Part shown: in pieces, positions 45,745-54,644 of the stretch
Layout: the number at the start of each line of letters is the position of its first letter
How positions within the stretch are numbered: position 1 is the first letter of the stretch
Assembly (NCBI GenBank): GCA_963709505.1
Contig: CAVPXC010000029.1
Location: 62,001 to 126,000, forward strand
DNA from: CAVPXC01 sp963709505
GTDB taxonomy: Bacteria; Chloroflexota; Anaerolineae; JAAEKA01
DNA length: 64,000 nucleotides
Reading direction: 5' to 3'
Position numbers and translations under genes: made by a program
Notes under the pieces: generated by a model
Told to the model about the DNA's origin: nothing
The model's database searches: none
What the model saw: the letters and a program-made list of their open reading frames with translations, nothing else

Positions 45745-46722
45745 TCATTTCTTCGACTTCTCCCGCGGCCCGCGTTCGGCCAGACGGCCCAGAAAAATCC
45801 GCGCAATTGGGTTGGCTTGATTCGTGGCTAGGGGCTCAGTTTCCTCCCATCTGGCGTTGCGACGGTCTCTCAGCCAGCGCTCACGTTCATTCATCGCAGA
45901 CCGAAAGCCCTGGCCAATCGCTTCCTCGTCGCCCGAGGCAATCACCTCCCGCCAGCTAATCAGGGCATCGACAAAGGTGTCGATCCAGCCGGTCACCTGC
46001 TCGCGGTTGGCCAGGACGGCGTCGCCGAAGATGTGCGGATCGGCCGACGCCAGCCCGGTCGATAGCTCGAACTGTCCGGCCGCTAGCCGGCGGGTCTCCC
46101 GCCAACTGGGCTGGTTAACCATGGCCGTCAACAGCGCCATGCTGATCACGGCGGGCAGCTGGTCGACCGCGGCTAGCATGCTGTCGTGTTCGAGGGCATC
46201 CAGAAACAAGGGCTGCGCCCCCAGGCGCTCGGCCAGGTCGGCGGCCATCTTCACGGCCCGTTCGCCAGTTGTGGGCGAAGGGCAGATAGCCCAGGTAGCT
46301 TTCTGAAACAAGTCGGCACGCGCGGCCGCGCCGCCGATATCGTCAGCGATGAGGATCGGGTTGGTGCCGATAAATAGCACCGAATCGGGTAGCAACTCGG
46401 TAGCCCAGGCTTGCATAGGCGCCTTGATGCTGGCGGTGTCCAGCACGATCGCGCCTGGCTTGAGCTCGTCAGCAACCGTCTTGAGGGTGTCGCGTATCGC
46501 CGCGACTGGCAGCGCAAGAATCACCAGGTCCGCATTGCTGCATGCCGAAATCAAATTCCATTCGGTTCTGTCCACGGCCTTGAGCTTCTTTGACCGGCTA
46601 GCCGCATCGCTGTTCTTGTCGTGGCCGACAATTTCGAACTCCCGCGATTCTTTGCCCAAGCCCAGCCCGATGGAGCTGCCGATCAGACCAAGGCCGATGA
46701 TGGCGATCTTGGATTTTGTCAT
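45745..46722 (-). CDS. tyrA: Prephenate/arogenate dehydrogenase
   Basis: A 325-aa protein; ATG 46722 is used because it begins directly at the nucleotide-binding fold (MTKSKIAIIGLGLIGSSIGL). Later: LVILALPVAAIRDTLKTV, GAIVLDTASIKAPMQAW, FIGTNPILIADDIGGAAARA and a helical dimerisation domain (LEHDSMLAAVDQLPAVISMA). The enzyme oxidises prephenate or arogenate for tyrosine synthesis. One note: the usual G(C/T)HP(M/I) substrate motif reads GTNPI, with Asn replacing the conserved His, so activity or substrate may differ. No aro genes are adjacent. Confidence 0.8.
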   Translation of the reverse strand: MTKSKIAIIGLGLIGSSIGLGLGKESREFEIVGHDKNSDAASRSKKLKAVDRTEWNLISACSNADLVILALPVAAIRDTLKTVADELKPGAIVLDTASIKAPMQAWATELLPDSVLFIGTNPILIADDIGGAAARADLFQKATWAICPSPTTGERAVKMAADLAERLGAQPLFLDALEHDSMLAAVDQLPAVISMALLTAMVNQPSWRETRRLAAGQFELSTGLASADPHIFGDAVLANREQVTGWIDTFVDALISWREVIASGDEEAIGQGFRSAMNERERWLRDRRNARWEETEPLATNQANPIARIFLGRLAERGPREKSKK

Positions 46723-46826
46723 GCTGCGGTTCCTTTTTGCGGATTCTCGGAGAGTTGTCGTGCCAGGCAGCGCCAGAGATTGGTCCATGTGCAGAGATTC
46801 CTCCTGGTTCGCGGTCAGAGTCCGGC

Positions 46827-47417
46827 CTAGCTCACGTCGTCAGCCGCCTGTAGCCAGGCAAGGAGCTGATCCTCCTCATTGACCGGCGGCGCGTTCAGCT
46901 TCACTTGGTGGCGGCGAATCAAGCTCACGGCCAGCTGCGAGCAGCCGGCCTCCTCCGCCAGCCGGGCGCCCATTTCCGGATGATTGACGTGCAGATAAAG
47001 CGGATAATGCCAGTCGTCGGGATCGGATCGAGCGACCTGTTCAACCCAGCCGGGCTTGGCGGCCTCCATCAACACCACCAGCACACGATGGCTGAGCCGC
47101 AGGCGGCGGCCGGGTAGGGCCGTTTTCGCCGCGTCATGCAGTAGCGCGGCCGCGAGCAGATCGGGGCTCTCGTGGCCCGCGGCCCGCAGCGTCCGGTGCA
47201 CGTCGAGCGAGTGGCGCTGGTCTCGCTTGATCATGCGCAGAAATAGCGCGACACCCTCAGGCGGAAGCAAGCGCGCCGCCTGATCGATCTCATGTGAAGC
47301 CACTGTTGGCCGAAGGGAGGCCCAGAACTGCTCGACGCGACGGCGCATCCGTTGCCAGGCGGTCACGCGCGGCCGGGAGTCTAGCTCAGAGGCGCTGCTG
47401 TAGGTGGATAAAGCCAT
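46827..47417 (-). CDS. HD-domain protein
   Basis: A 196-aa soluble protein starting at ATG 47417 (MALSTYSSASELDSRPRVTA), 2 bp after the M50 protease gene stop. The core has HSLDVHRTLRAAGHESPDLL AAALLHDAAKTALPG, with the HD pair and further His (HVNHPEMGARLAEEAG; IRRHQVK) in the HD phosphohydrolase order. Probably a metal-dependent phosphatase or nucleotide hydrolase of unknown substrate. Confidence 0.8.
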   Translation of the reverse strand: MALSTYSSASELDSRPRVTAWQRMRRRVEQFWASLRPTVASHEIDQAARLLPPEGVALFLRMIKRDQRHSLDVHRTLRAAGHESPDLLAAALLHDAAKTALPGRRLRLSHRVLVVLMEAAKPGWVEQVARSDPDDWHYPLYLHVNHPEMGARLAEEAGCSQLAVSLIRRHQVKLNAPPVNEEDQLLAWLQAADDVS

Positions 47418-47419
47418 GC

Positions 47420-48046
47420 CTACACCCCGATCAATAGGAGCGTCAACGCTTGCGTTGGCCCAACAACCAGTCGCGCCAGCACGTTGAATTGAGGAGCGAG
47501 ATAGCCGACAAAGATCAAGCCCAGCAACACATAAGGGCCGGTCCGGGCGGTGCGCGCCCAAAGCTCGGAGAGCCCTTGCGGGAGCCACCCCACCACGGCC
47601 TTGAAGCCATCTAGAGGGGCGATCGGGATCAGGTTGAAAAAGAGCAGCGTGACGTTGAGGCCGATCGAGGTCAGCACAACATCGTCCAGGAAGCTATTGT
47701 CTAGGACGCCAACTAGCCGCCAGAGCAGCGCCAGAACAATCGCAAGCAGAAGGTTGGTCAGCGGTCCGGCAACGGCTACCAACGCCATATCTCTACGACC
47801 GTTGCGCAGATTCGATGGGTTGACCATCACCGGTTTGGCCCAACCAAAGCCCACGGAAAGCACCATCAGAACCCCAAACACCTCCAGGTGCTTGAGCGGG
47901 TTAAGCGTCAGGCGTCCCATATCCTTGGCCGTGGGATCGCCCAGCCGATACGCAACCCAGGCATGGGCGAACTCGTGGAAGGTGAAGGCCGGGATCAACG
48001 CGATCAGGAGTGCAATCGTCTGCTCTTGGGATCGACCGAATAACAT
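47420..48046 (-). CDS. M50-family intramembrane metalloprotease (site-2 protease-like)
   Basis: A 208-aa membrane protein with zinc motif FTFHEFAHAWVAYRLGD near residue 24 and the second motif NLIPIAPLDGFKAV, plus four to five hydrophobic helices. Conserved KPVMVNPSNLRNGRRDMALV between. Small stand-alone members have unknown substrates. Transcribed with the HD-domain gene. Confidence 0.87.
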   Translation of the reverse strand: MLFGRSQEQTIALLIALIPAFTFHEFAHAWVAYRLGDPTAKDMGRLTLNPLKHLEVFGVLMVLSVGFGWAKPVMVNPSNLRNGRRDMALVAVAGPLTNLLLAIVLALLWRLVGVLDNSFLDDVVLTSIGLNVTLLFFNLIPIAPLDGFKAVVGWLPQGLSELWARTARTGPYVLLGLIFVGYLAPQFNVLARLVVGPTQALTLLLIGV

Positions 48047-48365
48047 GCTATACTACTCTCGTTCTCTTACAGGATGGTTGTCATTATAGCGCGCAGGCGG
48101 CAATTGTTGAATTCCGGCCGCACTCCCTTTTTATCCATGGCTTTGCTCGATCCTTTGCGCATGCAAAAGGAACACCTTCCTTGCCGATAACGTCTACGAC
48201 CTGCGCTTTCACAATGCAACCCCTCGGCCCTCCGCTCAAATCTTGCGCCGCCGATTTGTGGATATCATTCTAGGCTGAAAGGACACGACGCTTCGCGACT
48301 TCCGGCTGGGTTGCGCCCGACCAGCGTCCTTTGCGCTCAACAACGCAAAACAAGTCGCGGTGACC
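48047..48365. other. Intergenic gap between divergent M50 and lipoprotein genes
   Basis: About 320 bases. I see no credible gene, repeat or strong promoter. Both neighbours are transcribed away from it, so it should hold two promoters. Confidence 0.4.
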
Positions 48366-49661
48366 ATGAAAACACGATGTTCCCTACCACCCATTCTCCT
48401 TTCGCTGCTACTTGCCGGAACGATTTTACTGACAGCAGGCTGCAGCAGCAGGAAAGTCCAGCCGTCCCCCACTAACGGCACGCCGCTGGCTCAAGACACG
48501 TCAACGGCGTCTCTCACCTCACAACCGGCAGCCCTGGCTACCGAGACCTCTCGCTCGGTCTTCGTGCCACGGGTCGTGAGCGACGCGGACACATCCGCGC
48601 CCGTGATGGCAACTCAGGCACCTACGGCGCCCCCCACCCCCTTGCCCAGTCCGACTCAGGCGCCAGCGCCCGCGCCATTGCCCACCCCTGCGCCATCGCC
48701 CACTCCTGAGGCGATGAACCTGGCCGATTGGCCGGCCCTGTCATTGGCCGAATGGCCACGGCCAGCCAACGATAACGGCCTGTGTTTACACAACATCGGC
48801 GAACAGTATTACGGCGAGCAAACCCTCAGTCTACAAATCAGCCGCTTGAAAGAAATGAACATCCGTTGGACGGTGCTGCTCTACGGCGACGAGAACATGC
48901 TCAAGATCGCCGCGCCGATGTTTCGCGACGCGGGCATCACCGTGATCTGGCGCAAGATGCTGCGATCCGACGAACGGTATTTTAACTGGGGCCGGGATGT
49001 CCAGGTGCTGCGCGATCTGGGAGTGGAGCCGTACATGCAGCTCTACAACGAGCCCAGTCTGTCGGCGGAATGGAACGAGGGCATTGACCAGGCGCGCTTT
49101 ATGGAGAACTTCCTCAGCGCGGTGACGCAGGTCTACAATGCCGGGGGTTACGTCGGCGTACAGATGGTCGACGATGATTGGCTTGTCCTTGCGCTCGACG
49201 AGATCAAGCGCCGCGGCGGCGAGAAGGTTTTCGGCCGGATGTTTCTGATCCCGCATCCCTACGGTCTCAACCACCCACCTGACTACACCGATGATTCCGA
49301 TAGCGTTCTCGGCTTCTTACATCAGGCCAAGATAGTCAGCGATACCATCGGCTTCGTGCCGCCGATGATCGCCGGCGAGGGCGGCTGGAAGTGGAACGCC
49401 ACCGACAACTCAAACTATCCCCCGATCGACGCTGAACGACACCGTGACTATCATGTGGAACTCTTTAACTGGTTCCGCACCGGCCAGCTGTCCAATGGCC
49501 AGCCGTTGCCGGACACTCTGTTTGCCTTTTGTCCCTGGCTGCTTTCCTCCAAGCTCGACGACAGCGCCTGGTTCGACAGCTTCTACGGCGACCACACGCC
49601 GACAATCGATGCCGTCAAGGCGATACCGGTGTTTCAGAGAAAGTTCAGTTGGGAGAGGTAG
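48366..49661 (+). CDS. Lipoprotein with TIM-barrel glycoside-hydrolase-like domain
   Basis: A 431-aa protein: signal peptide with lipobox (LLTAGC), a long Thr/Pro/Ala linker (residues about 60-115, PTPLPSPTQAPAPAP style), then a domain with LCLHNIGEQYYGEQTLSLQI SRLKEMNIRWTVLLYGDE, VEPYMQLYNEPSL (Asn-Glu as in GH-A clan acid/base), and MIAGEGGWKWNATDN (possible second Glu). This pattern is consistent with a clan-A glycosidase (GH5/GH39-like) anchored on the outside. The exact family is uncertain. Confidence 0.65.
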   Translation: MKTRCSLPPILLSLLLAGTILLTAGCSSRKVQPSPTNGTPLAQDTSTASLTSQPAALATETSRSVFVPRVVSDADTSAPVMATQAPTAPPTPLPSPTQAPAPAPLPTPAPSPTPEAMNLADWPALSLAEWPRPANDNGLCLHNIGEQYYGEQTLSLQISRLKEMNIRWTVLLYGDENMLKIAAPMFRDAGITVIWRKMLRSDERYFNWGRDVQVLRDLGVEPYMQLYNEPSLSAEWNEGIDQARFMENFLSAVTQVYNAGGYVGVQMVDDDWLVLALDEIKRRGGEKVFGRMFLIPHPYGLNHPPDYTDDSDSVLGFLHQAKIVSDTIGFVPPMIAGEGGWKWNATDNSNYPPIDAERHRDYHVELFNWFRTGQLSNGQPLPDTLFAFCPWLLSSKLDDSAWFDSFYGDHTPTIDAVKAIPVFQRKFSWER

Positions 49662-49690
49662 GCAGGTGGCAGGTGGCAACCTGCCCCATT
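49661..49690. repeat. Short copy of a GGCAGGTGGCAGGTGG / CCACCTGCC-type repeat
   Basis: GGCAGGTGGCAGGTGG (49662-) followed by CAACCTGCC. A minimal example of the tandem-word inverted class seen elsewhere in the window. Confidence 0.4.
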
Positions 49691-49759
49691 TGACCTCCTC
49701 CGCGCTTTCGGGTAAGCTGGCAAGAGTTCGAAGCGAGAAACTAAAGAAAGGAACATGCC

Positions 49760-50683
49760 ATGCGCACCCTCGTTACCGGCGGGGCCGGGTTCATTGGATC
49801 GCACATCGTCGATGCATTCGTCGAGGCCGGCCATCATGTGGCTGTGATCGACAACCTTCATACGGGCAAAGTTGCCAATCTCAATCCCAAGGCGACGTTC
49901 TACGAGGTTGACATTCGAGACGTTAAGGGGCTGAAGCGTGTGTTTGAAATCGAGAGACCTGAGGCCATCTCCCACCAGGCCGCCCTGGCCGATGTCCGCG
50001 GCTCATTGCTCGATCCGGCGGGCTATGCGGAGGTCAATCTCATTGGTTCGATCAACCTATTGGAGCTTGCGCGCCGGCAGGGTGTGCGCAAGGTGGTATA
50101 TGCTTCCACCGGAGGGGCAGTTTATGGAGAGCCAGAGACCCTTCCCGTCACCGAGTCACATCCGGTCAATCCTCTCGATCCCTACGGCGCCAGCAAGCAC
50201 GCCGTCGAGCATTATCTGTTTCTCTATCGACACAACTACGGCCTGGACTGGGTCACTTTGCGCTACCCCAATGTGTATGGACCCAGGCAGGATCTGATGG
50301 GTGAGGCCGGTGTAGTTGCGATTTTCAGCGGCCGGATGCTGGCCGGCCAACCGTGCACGATCAACGGCGATGGCCTGCAGCAGCGCGATTTTGTCTATGT
50401 GAGCGATATCGCGCGCGCCAACCTGCTGGCATTGGAGCAAGGCAGTGGAATCTACAACATCGGCAGTGGGGTGGCCACCGACATAAACACCGTTTTTAGC
50501 CTATTGAAGGCCGCAGCGGGCTACCCAGACGGGGCTATCTACGGTCCGGCCAAGCTGGGCGAAGTGCGGCGGACGTATCTAGACGCCAGCCGAGCCCGCG
50601 CGGAGCTTGGCTGGGAGCCGACAGTCGATGTGGCGGATGGCATGCAGCGAACCGTAGAATACTTTAGACGAGGGATAGGGTGA
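49760..50683 (+). CDS. NAD-dependent sugar epimerase/dehydratase (UDP-glucose 4-epimerase type)
   Basis: A 307-aa extended SDR: MRTLVTGGAGFIGSHIVDAF (NAD site), ISHQAALADVRGSLLDPAGY, the catalytic Ser region (VVYASTGGAVYGEPE), DPYGASKHAVEHYL (YxxxK), then RYPNVYGPRQDLMGEAGVVA and RDFVYVSDIARANLLALEQG. Acts on nucleotide sugars, probably UDP-hexoses. Its stop overlaps the start of a glycosyltransferase gene, so both serve glycan or glycolipid synthesis. Confidence 0.9.
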   Translation: MRTLVTGGAGFIGSHIVDAFVEAGHHVAVIDNLHTGKVANLNPKATFYEVDIRDVKGLKRVFEIERPEAISHQAALADVRGSLLDPAGYAEVNLIGSINLLELARRQGVRKVVYASTGGAVYGEPETLPVTESHPVNPLDPYGASKHAVEHYLFLYRHNYGLDWVTLRYPNVYGPRQDLMGEAGVVAIFSGRMLAGQPCTINGDGLQQRDFVYVSDIARANLLALEQGSGIYNIGSGVATDINTVFSLLKAAAGYPDGAIYGPAKLGEVRRTYLDASRARAELGWEPTVDVADGMQRTVEYFRRGIG

Positions 50684-51862
50684 GCAGGCAGGTCGTCGTC
50701 AACGGTTGGTTCTGGGGACAGCTTGCTACCGGCTCCGGACAATACCTGCATGCCCTGACGCGGCATCTGCCTCAGAGCGAGGCGAGCGAGTCCTATACCC
50801 TCGCCCTGCCCAAGGCGCGCTTCCCCGATGCGCCTTCGGCCGACCTCGCGATTCCAAACTCCTGGCGGGGAATACGGGTTGCCACACCGTTCGATCGCGT
50901 CAACGAGAATCTGGCCAAAGTCTGGTTTGAACAGGTGGCCTTTCCTTGGGCGTGTCGCCGGGCGAAGGCGGACGTGGCTTTCGTGCCCTACTGGGGCTCG
51001 TCCGGCTGGCAGCCCTGCCGGACCGCGGTGACGGTCCACGATCTCATCCCGCTGGTGTTGCCGGCCTACCGGGGCGGGGCGTCACAGCGCCTGTACACGC
51101 GGCTGGTGAGTTGGACGGCTCGCCGCGCCGACGTGGTGCTGACCGACAGTCAATCCAGCCGGCAGGACATTATCCAGCATCTCCACATTCCCGAAGAGCG
51201 AATTCATGCGGTGCTGCTGGCGGCTGACGAGCAGTACCTGCCGATCACCGATCCGGTGGAGCTGCAGCGAGTTCAACAGAAGTACCAATTGCCCAGCCGG
51301 TTCATTCTCTACCTGGGTGGCCTGGACGTGCGTAAAAACGTCCCGCGGCTAGTGCGGGCCTATGCCCGGTTTCTGCGCGAGGAAGATCGAGTGCAGGACT
51401 TCGGAGGTCTTCGGAAGACCTCCGAAGTCTGACGAGGCGCCCTTTCTTGTGATCGCCGGCAAGCTGCCAGCGGCAGATACCGACTTAACGCCCGATCCCA
51501 GGCGCATTGTCGCCGAGCAAGGCGTTGCCGATCGGGTGCACTTCACCGGCTGGGTCGACGAGGCAGACAAACCGGCGCTGTACAGCCTGGCCATCGTCTT
51601 CGTTTTCCCCTCGCTTTACGAGGGCTTCGGACTGCCGGTAGCCGAGGCTGCGGCCTGCGGCACCCCCGTGCTGACGTCGAACCGATCGTCGCTGCCGGAG
51701 GCCGATCCGGCCGCCTTCCTGGTTGACCCAGAGGACGACGCAGCGCTGGCGCAAAGCTTGGCGCAGATTTTCACCGCGCAGCGCACCGTCGGAAGCAGTC
51801 TGGGCCGTGGCTGGCAGCAAGTTGCGCGAGAAACCTCGCTAGCATGGCAGCCCAGCCAGTGA
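50680..51862 (+). pseudogene. GT4-like glycosyltransferase interrupted by a 34-bp palindrome
   Basis: The N-terminal half (from GTG 50680) reads VNGWFWGQLATGSGQYLHAL, FVPYWGSSGWQPCRTAVTVH DLIPLVLP and SRFILYLGGLDVRKNVPRLV. The C-terminal half reads DRVHFTGWVDEADKPALYSL, VFPSLYEGFGLPVAEAAACG (UDP-sugar site with the EGFGLP motif) and PVLTSNRSSLPE. Between them lies the 34-bp element 51397-51430. Deleting exactly those 34 bp restores the continuous reading RVQDEAPFLVIAGK, so the insertion alone breaks the gene. The ancestral product is a retaining glycosyltransferase. Confidence 0.85.
51397..51430. repeat. 34-bp palindromic element inserted in the glycosyltransferase gene
   Basis: GACTTCGGAGGTCTTCGGAA onward forms a near-perfect palindrome of 34 bp. 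GAC begins the element and follows it, so a 3-bp repeat flanks the insertion. It has the same size and TCTTCGGA core as the units at 20794 and 20853. Confidence 0.8.
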
Positions 51863-51884
51863 ATAGAATTCACCGGCTGAACCG

Positions 51885-52009
51885 GAGAAGTGGCCTCAGC
51901 CACTGGCGGAACGATAGTGCCAGCGGTTAGGTATTATTAGCAGTTCGGTTTTATTGGCGGCTCTGTTCTGTTGGCGGCTCCGTTCCGCCAGTGGCTGAGG
52001 CCACTTCTC
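51885..52009. repeat. Perfect 28-bp inverted repeat with 69-bp spacer
   Basis: Arms 51885-51912 (GAGAAGTGGCCTCAGCCACT...) and 51982-52009 are perfect inverted copies. The spacer is AT-richer and contains repeated GTTCTGTTGGCGGCTC-like words. Lies between the interrupted glycosyltransferase and psuG. Confidence 0.75.
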
Positions 52010-52058
52010 AACTTCAGACAGGGATTTTAATCCCTGAAATCACGTACGGCACAACAAC

Positions 52059-53003
52059 ATGCAATCAACACCTCCCCTGCTCGCTCTCGAATCGACGTTG
52101 ATCTCCCATGGCCTGCCTTACCCGCAGAATCTGGCGACCGCGCAGCGTCTGGAGCAAATCGCTCGTGATCACGGTGCACTTCCCAGGACGATCGCCGTTA
52201 TGAACGGCGGGCTGCGCGCCGGCTTGACCGAGGCAGAGCTGGAGAATCTTGCGACCAGCCCCGACGTGCATAAACTCTCGCGCCGAGACCTGCCGATTGC
52301 CATCGCCCGCGGCTGGACCGGCGCCACTACGGTAGCGACGACAATGTGGATCGCCGCGCGCCATGGCATTCGCGTCTTCAGCACCGGCGGCATCGGCGGC
52401 GTTCACAGAACGGGAGTGCGGAACGATGAGTGCGGAACGATGAATGCGGACTCCGGAATTCCGCACTCATCGTTCCGCACTCATCATTCCGCATTTGATG
52501 TTTCAGCCGACCTCCCCGAACTAGCCCAAACTCCCGTGGCTGTGGTGTGCGCCGGCGCAAAGGCGATTCTCGACCTGCCGGGGACGTTAGAGTGGCTTGA
52601 GACGTGGGGGGTTCCGGTGGTAGGTTATGGTACCGACGAGTTCCCGGCGTTCTACTCGCGGCGCAGCGGTCTGCCGGTGGACGTACGCGTGGACACCCCC
52701 GAAGAGGCCGCGGCGATCATCCAAGCCAAGGTGAGTTTGGGCTTGCCCGGTGGTGTGTTGATCTGCGTGCCGGTGCCGGAGGAGTTCGAGCTGCCGGCGC
52801 AGGAAGCGGATGCTGCAATCGAGCAGGCCCTGGCCGAAGCAAGCGCCAAGGGAGTCCGGGGCAAGGACATCACCCCCTTTCTTCTCGCTCGCATCGTCGA
52901 GTTGACAGGCGAGCGCAGCCTACGCGCGAATCTCGCATTGCTGGAGAACAACGTGCGTGTGGGCGCGCAGATTGCGGTGGCGCTGCTCTCCCCTCTTATC
53001 TGA
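52059..53003 (+). CDS. psuG: Pseudouridine-5'-phosphate glycosidase with a repeat-encoded insert
   Basis: A 314-aa protein. PsuG converts pseudouridine 5'-phosphate to ribose 5-phosphate and uracil. Landmarks: ALESTLISHGLPYPQNL, VMNGGLRAGLTEAELENLA, KLSRRDLPIAIARGWTGATT, VFSTGGIGGVH, DVSADLPELAQTPVAVVCAG, GVPVVGYGTDEFPAFYSRRS and QIAVALL. Between GGVHR and FDVSADL, where relatives have about four residues, there are 28 residues encoded by the inverted tandem-word repeat 52407-52497. The insert keeps the frame. It lies in a conserved loop, so activity is uncertain. The 3' end overlaps the convergent LLM gene by 8 bp. Confidence 0.9.
   Translation: MQSTPPLLALESTLISHGLPYPQNLATAQRLEQIARDHGALPRTIAVMNGGLRAGLTEAELENLATSPDVHKLSRRDLPIAIARGWTGATTVATTMWIAARHGIRVFSTGGIGGVHRTGVRNDECGTMNADSGIPHSSFRTHHSAFDVSADLPELAQTPVAVVCAGAKAILDLPGTLEWLETWGVPVVGYGTDEFPAFYSRRSGLPVDVRVDTPEEAAAIIQAKVSLGLPGGVLICVPVPEEFELPAQEADAAIEQALAEASAKGVRGKDITPFLLARIVELTGERSLRANLALLENNVRVGAQIAVALLSPLI
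52407..52497. repeat. Tandem-word inverted repeat (GTGCGGAACGATGA class) inside psuG
   Basis: Left arm AGTGCGGAACGATGAGTGCG GAACGATGAATGCGG (52416-52450), right arm CCGCACTCATCGTTCCGCAC TCATCATTCCGCAT (52461-52494). Open in the psuG frame. Confidence 0.85.
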
Positions 53004-54008
53004 ACGCCTCCACCCACCCTCGCCACAACGCCTGCCGCTGCGGATCAAAAGGCAGGTAGAACGTCACTCGATCCAATAGGCCCCGGTAGCGGGCACGCAC
53101 CAGGGCTGGAAGCTCGTCCGGCCAGCCCTCCAGCGCGAACTGCGCTAAAATGTCGTCGGTGATCAACGCCGGCATCTCCCCCCAACGTTGGCGGATGGCG
53201 AGGCTGCTAAGCCGCTCGCGGATATCGCTCCAACCATGGAGATCCATTACTTTGCTGTAGGTAGGGGTTGAGGCATAGAACGCCACCTGGCTGCGAACCT
53301 CCTCGCGCACACGCGCAAGCTCCTCAGCCGTCTCCCCGGACACGACGAAAATGCTACTGGACAGGGCAGATGTCGCTGCGCGCTCGGCCGCTTTTGGCCA
53401 GCCCCTCGTGGACGTTGGGCATGATCTGTTCGCGCAGATAGCGGGTCGTGTGGAACGGGTGGACGTGCAGCCCTTGGCACAGCTCGCCGGCTAGCTGGCA
53501 CATCAAGGCGTTGACCGCGGCAATGTAGATCGGAATGTGCGGATGTTCGATGGGGCCGGGGCTGAAAAATGGCGCCATGAGCGTTAGTTTATAGAACTCG
53601 CCGCGGAAGTTGAGCTTGGTTGTCGTTTTGCCAACCATCCCAGATCGCGCGCATCGCCAGGATGAATTCCCGCAGCTTGGGTGCGGGCGGACCCCAAGGC
53701 ATACCAAATCGCCGCTCGATGTGGGCCTGGACCTGCGTGCCCAGTCCTAGCATGAAGCGGCCGCCGGATGCCGCTTGCAGGTCCCAGGCCAGGTAGGCTG
53801 TCGACATCGGGTTGCGGGCGAAGGCGACGGCAATTGCCGTGCCCAGGCCAATGCGCTGTGTGTGCAGCGCGGCTACACCTAGCGGCAAAAAGGGATCGTG
53901 CTGTGTCTCGCTGGTCCATAGTGTGTCGAAGCCAGTAGCCTCGGCCGCCTCGGCCAGGGCGACCGAGTCGCGTAGGGTGTTGCTCATGATAGCGACGTCG
54001 AGTTTCAT
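52996..54008 (-). CDS. LLM-class F420-dependent oxidoreductase, frameshifted
   Basis: Three frames join into one protein of about 335 residues. From ATG 54008: MKLDVAIMSNTLRDSVALAE, ATGFDTLWTSETQHDPFLPL, ASGGRFMLGLGTQVQAHIER, AIWDGWQN. Next frame: KLNFRGEFYKLTLMAPFFSP, IPIYIAAVNALMCQLAGELC QGLHVHPF. Last frame: VREEVRSQVAFYASTPTYSK to WRGWVEAFR. Breaks lie near 53640 and 53348. The pattern matches the TIGR03617-like luciferase-fold F420 enzymes common in Chloroflexota and actinobacteria. The substrate is unknown. Confidence 0.8.
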
Positions 54009-54024
54009 AGCAAGCTCCTTGGAG

Positions 54025-54085
54025 AACAGTGGACAGTAGGCATTGGCAGCGAGCACTGTTCACTGTTCACTGTCCTCACTGACTA
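54025..54085. repeat. Short AGTGAACAGTG-class repeat between hpt and LLM genes
   Basis: GAACAGTGGACAGTAGGC (54024-) and GTTCACTGTTCACTGTCC (54057-) are inverted words like those at 36108-36222. The right arm supplies the last codons of hpt (VVSEDSEQ). Confidence 0.6.
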
Positions 54086-54644
54086 CTGAACCACCTGGTA
54101 GTAGTACGTTGGCCGAAAGCGTGCCCACAAACGGCAGGTTTCGGTAGCGCTGGCGGTAGTCAAGTCCATAGCCGACCACAAAGCGGTCCGGCAGTGCGAA
54201 GCCGACGTACGTTAGCGGCAGATCGATCAGTCGCAGTCGCGGCTTGTCGAACATGGTACAGACCTGCAAGCTGGCAGGCCGTCGCTCTCGCACAACGCGC
54301 AGCAGATAATGCAGGGTCAGGCCGGTATCGACCATGTCCTCTACGAACAGCACGTGTTTACCCGCGACGTTCTCTTCGAGATCCTTGAGAATACGCACGG
54401 CGCCCAGCTTCTGCTGGGCGCCGTAATTGTTGATAGCCAGGAAATCGACCGTGAAAGGGATGGTGATCGCCCGCATCAGATCGGCCATGAACAATACTAC
54501 CCCGCGCAGCACGCCCACCAGGATCGGGTTGAGCCCCGCGTAGTCCGAGGAGATCGCTGCGCCAAGGGCGCGCACGCGTTCTTGAATCTGCTGTTCGGTC
54601 AGTAAGATGTCCGAAACAACACCGGGTGGGGCAGACACGTTCAT
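54060..54644 (-). CDS. hpt: Hypoxanthine phosphoribosyltransferase
   Basis: A 194-aa purine salvage enzyme: ILLTEQQIQERVRALGAAIS, LVGVLRGVVLFMADLMRAI, the PRPP motif VLFVEDMVDTGLTLHYLL, and LTYVGFALPDRFVVGYGLDY RQRYRNLPFVG. It converts hypoxanthine or guanine plus PRPP to IMP or GMP. ATG overlaps the preceding gene's stop by 4 bp (54641-54644). Confidence 0.93.
   Translation of the reverse strand: MNVSAPPGVVSDILLTEQQIQERVRALGAAISSDYAGLNPILVGVLRGVVLFMADLMRAITIPFTVDFLAINNYGAQQKLGAVRILKDLEENVAGKHVLFVEDMVDTGLTLHYLLRVVRERRPASLQVCTMFDKPRLRLIDLPLTYVGFALPDRFVVGYGLDYRQRYRNLPFVGTLSANVLLPGGSVVSEDSEQ

Noticed and set aside
45612..45806. Small minus-strand frame between the lipoprotein and tyrA
   Set aside because: Cys/Arg/Trp-rich sequence without a ribosome binding site; it looks like random open frame.
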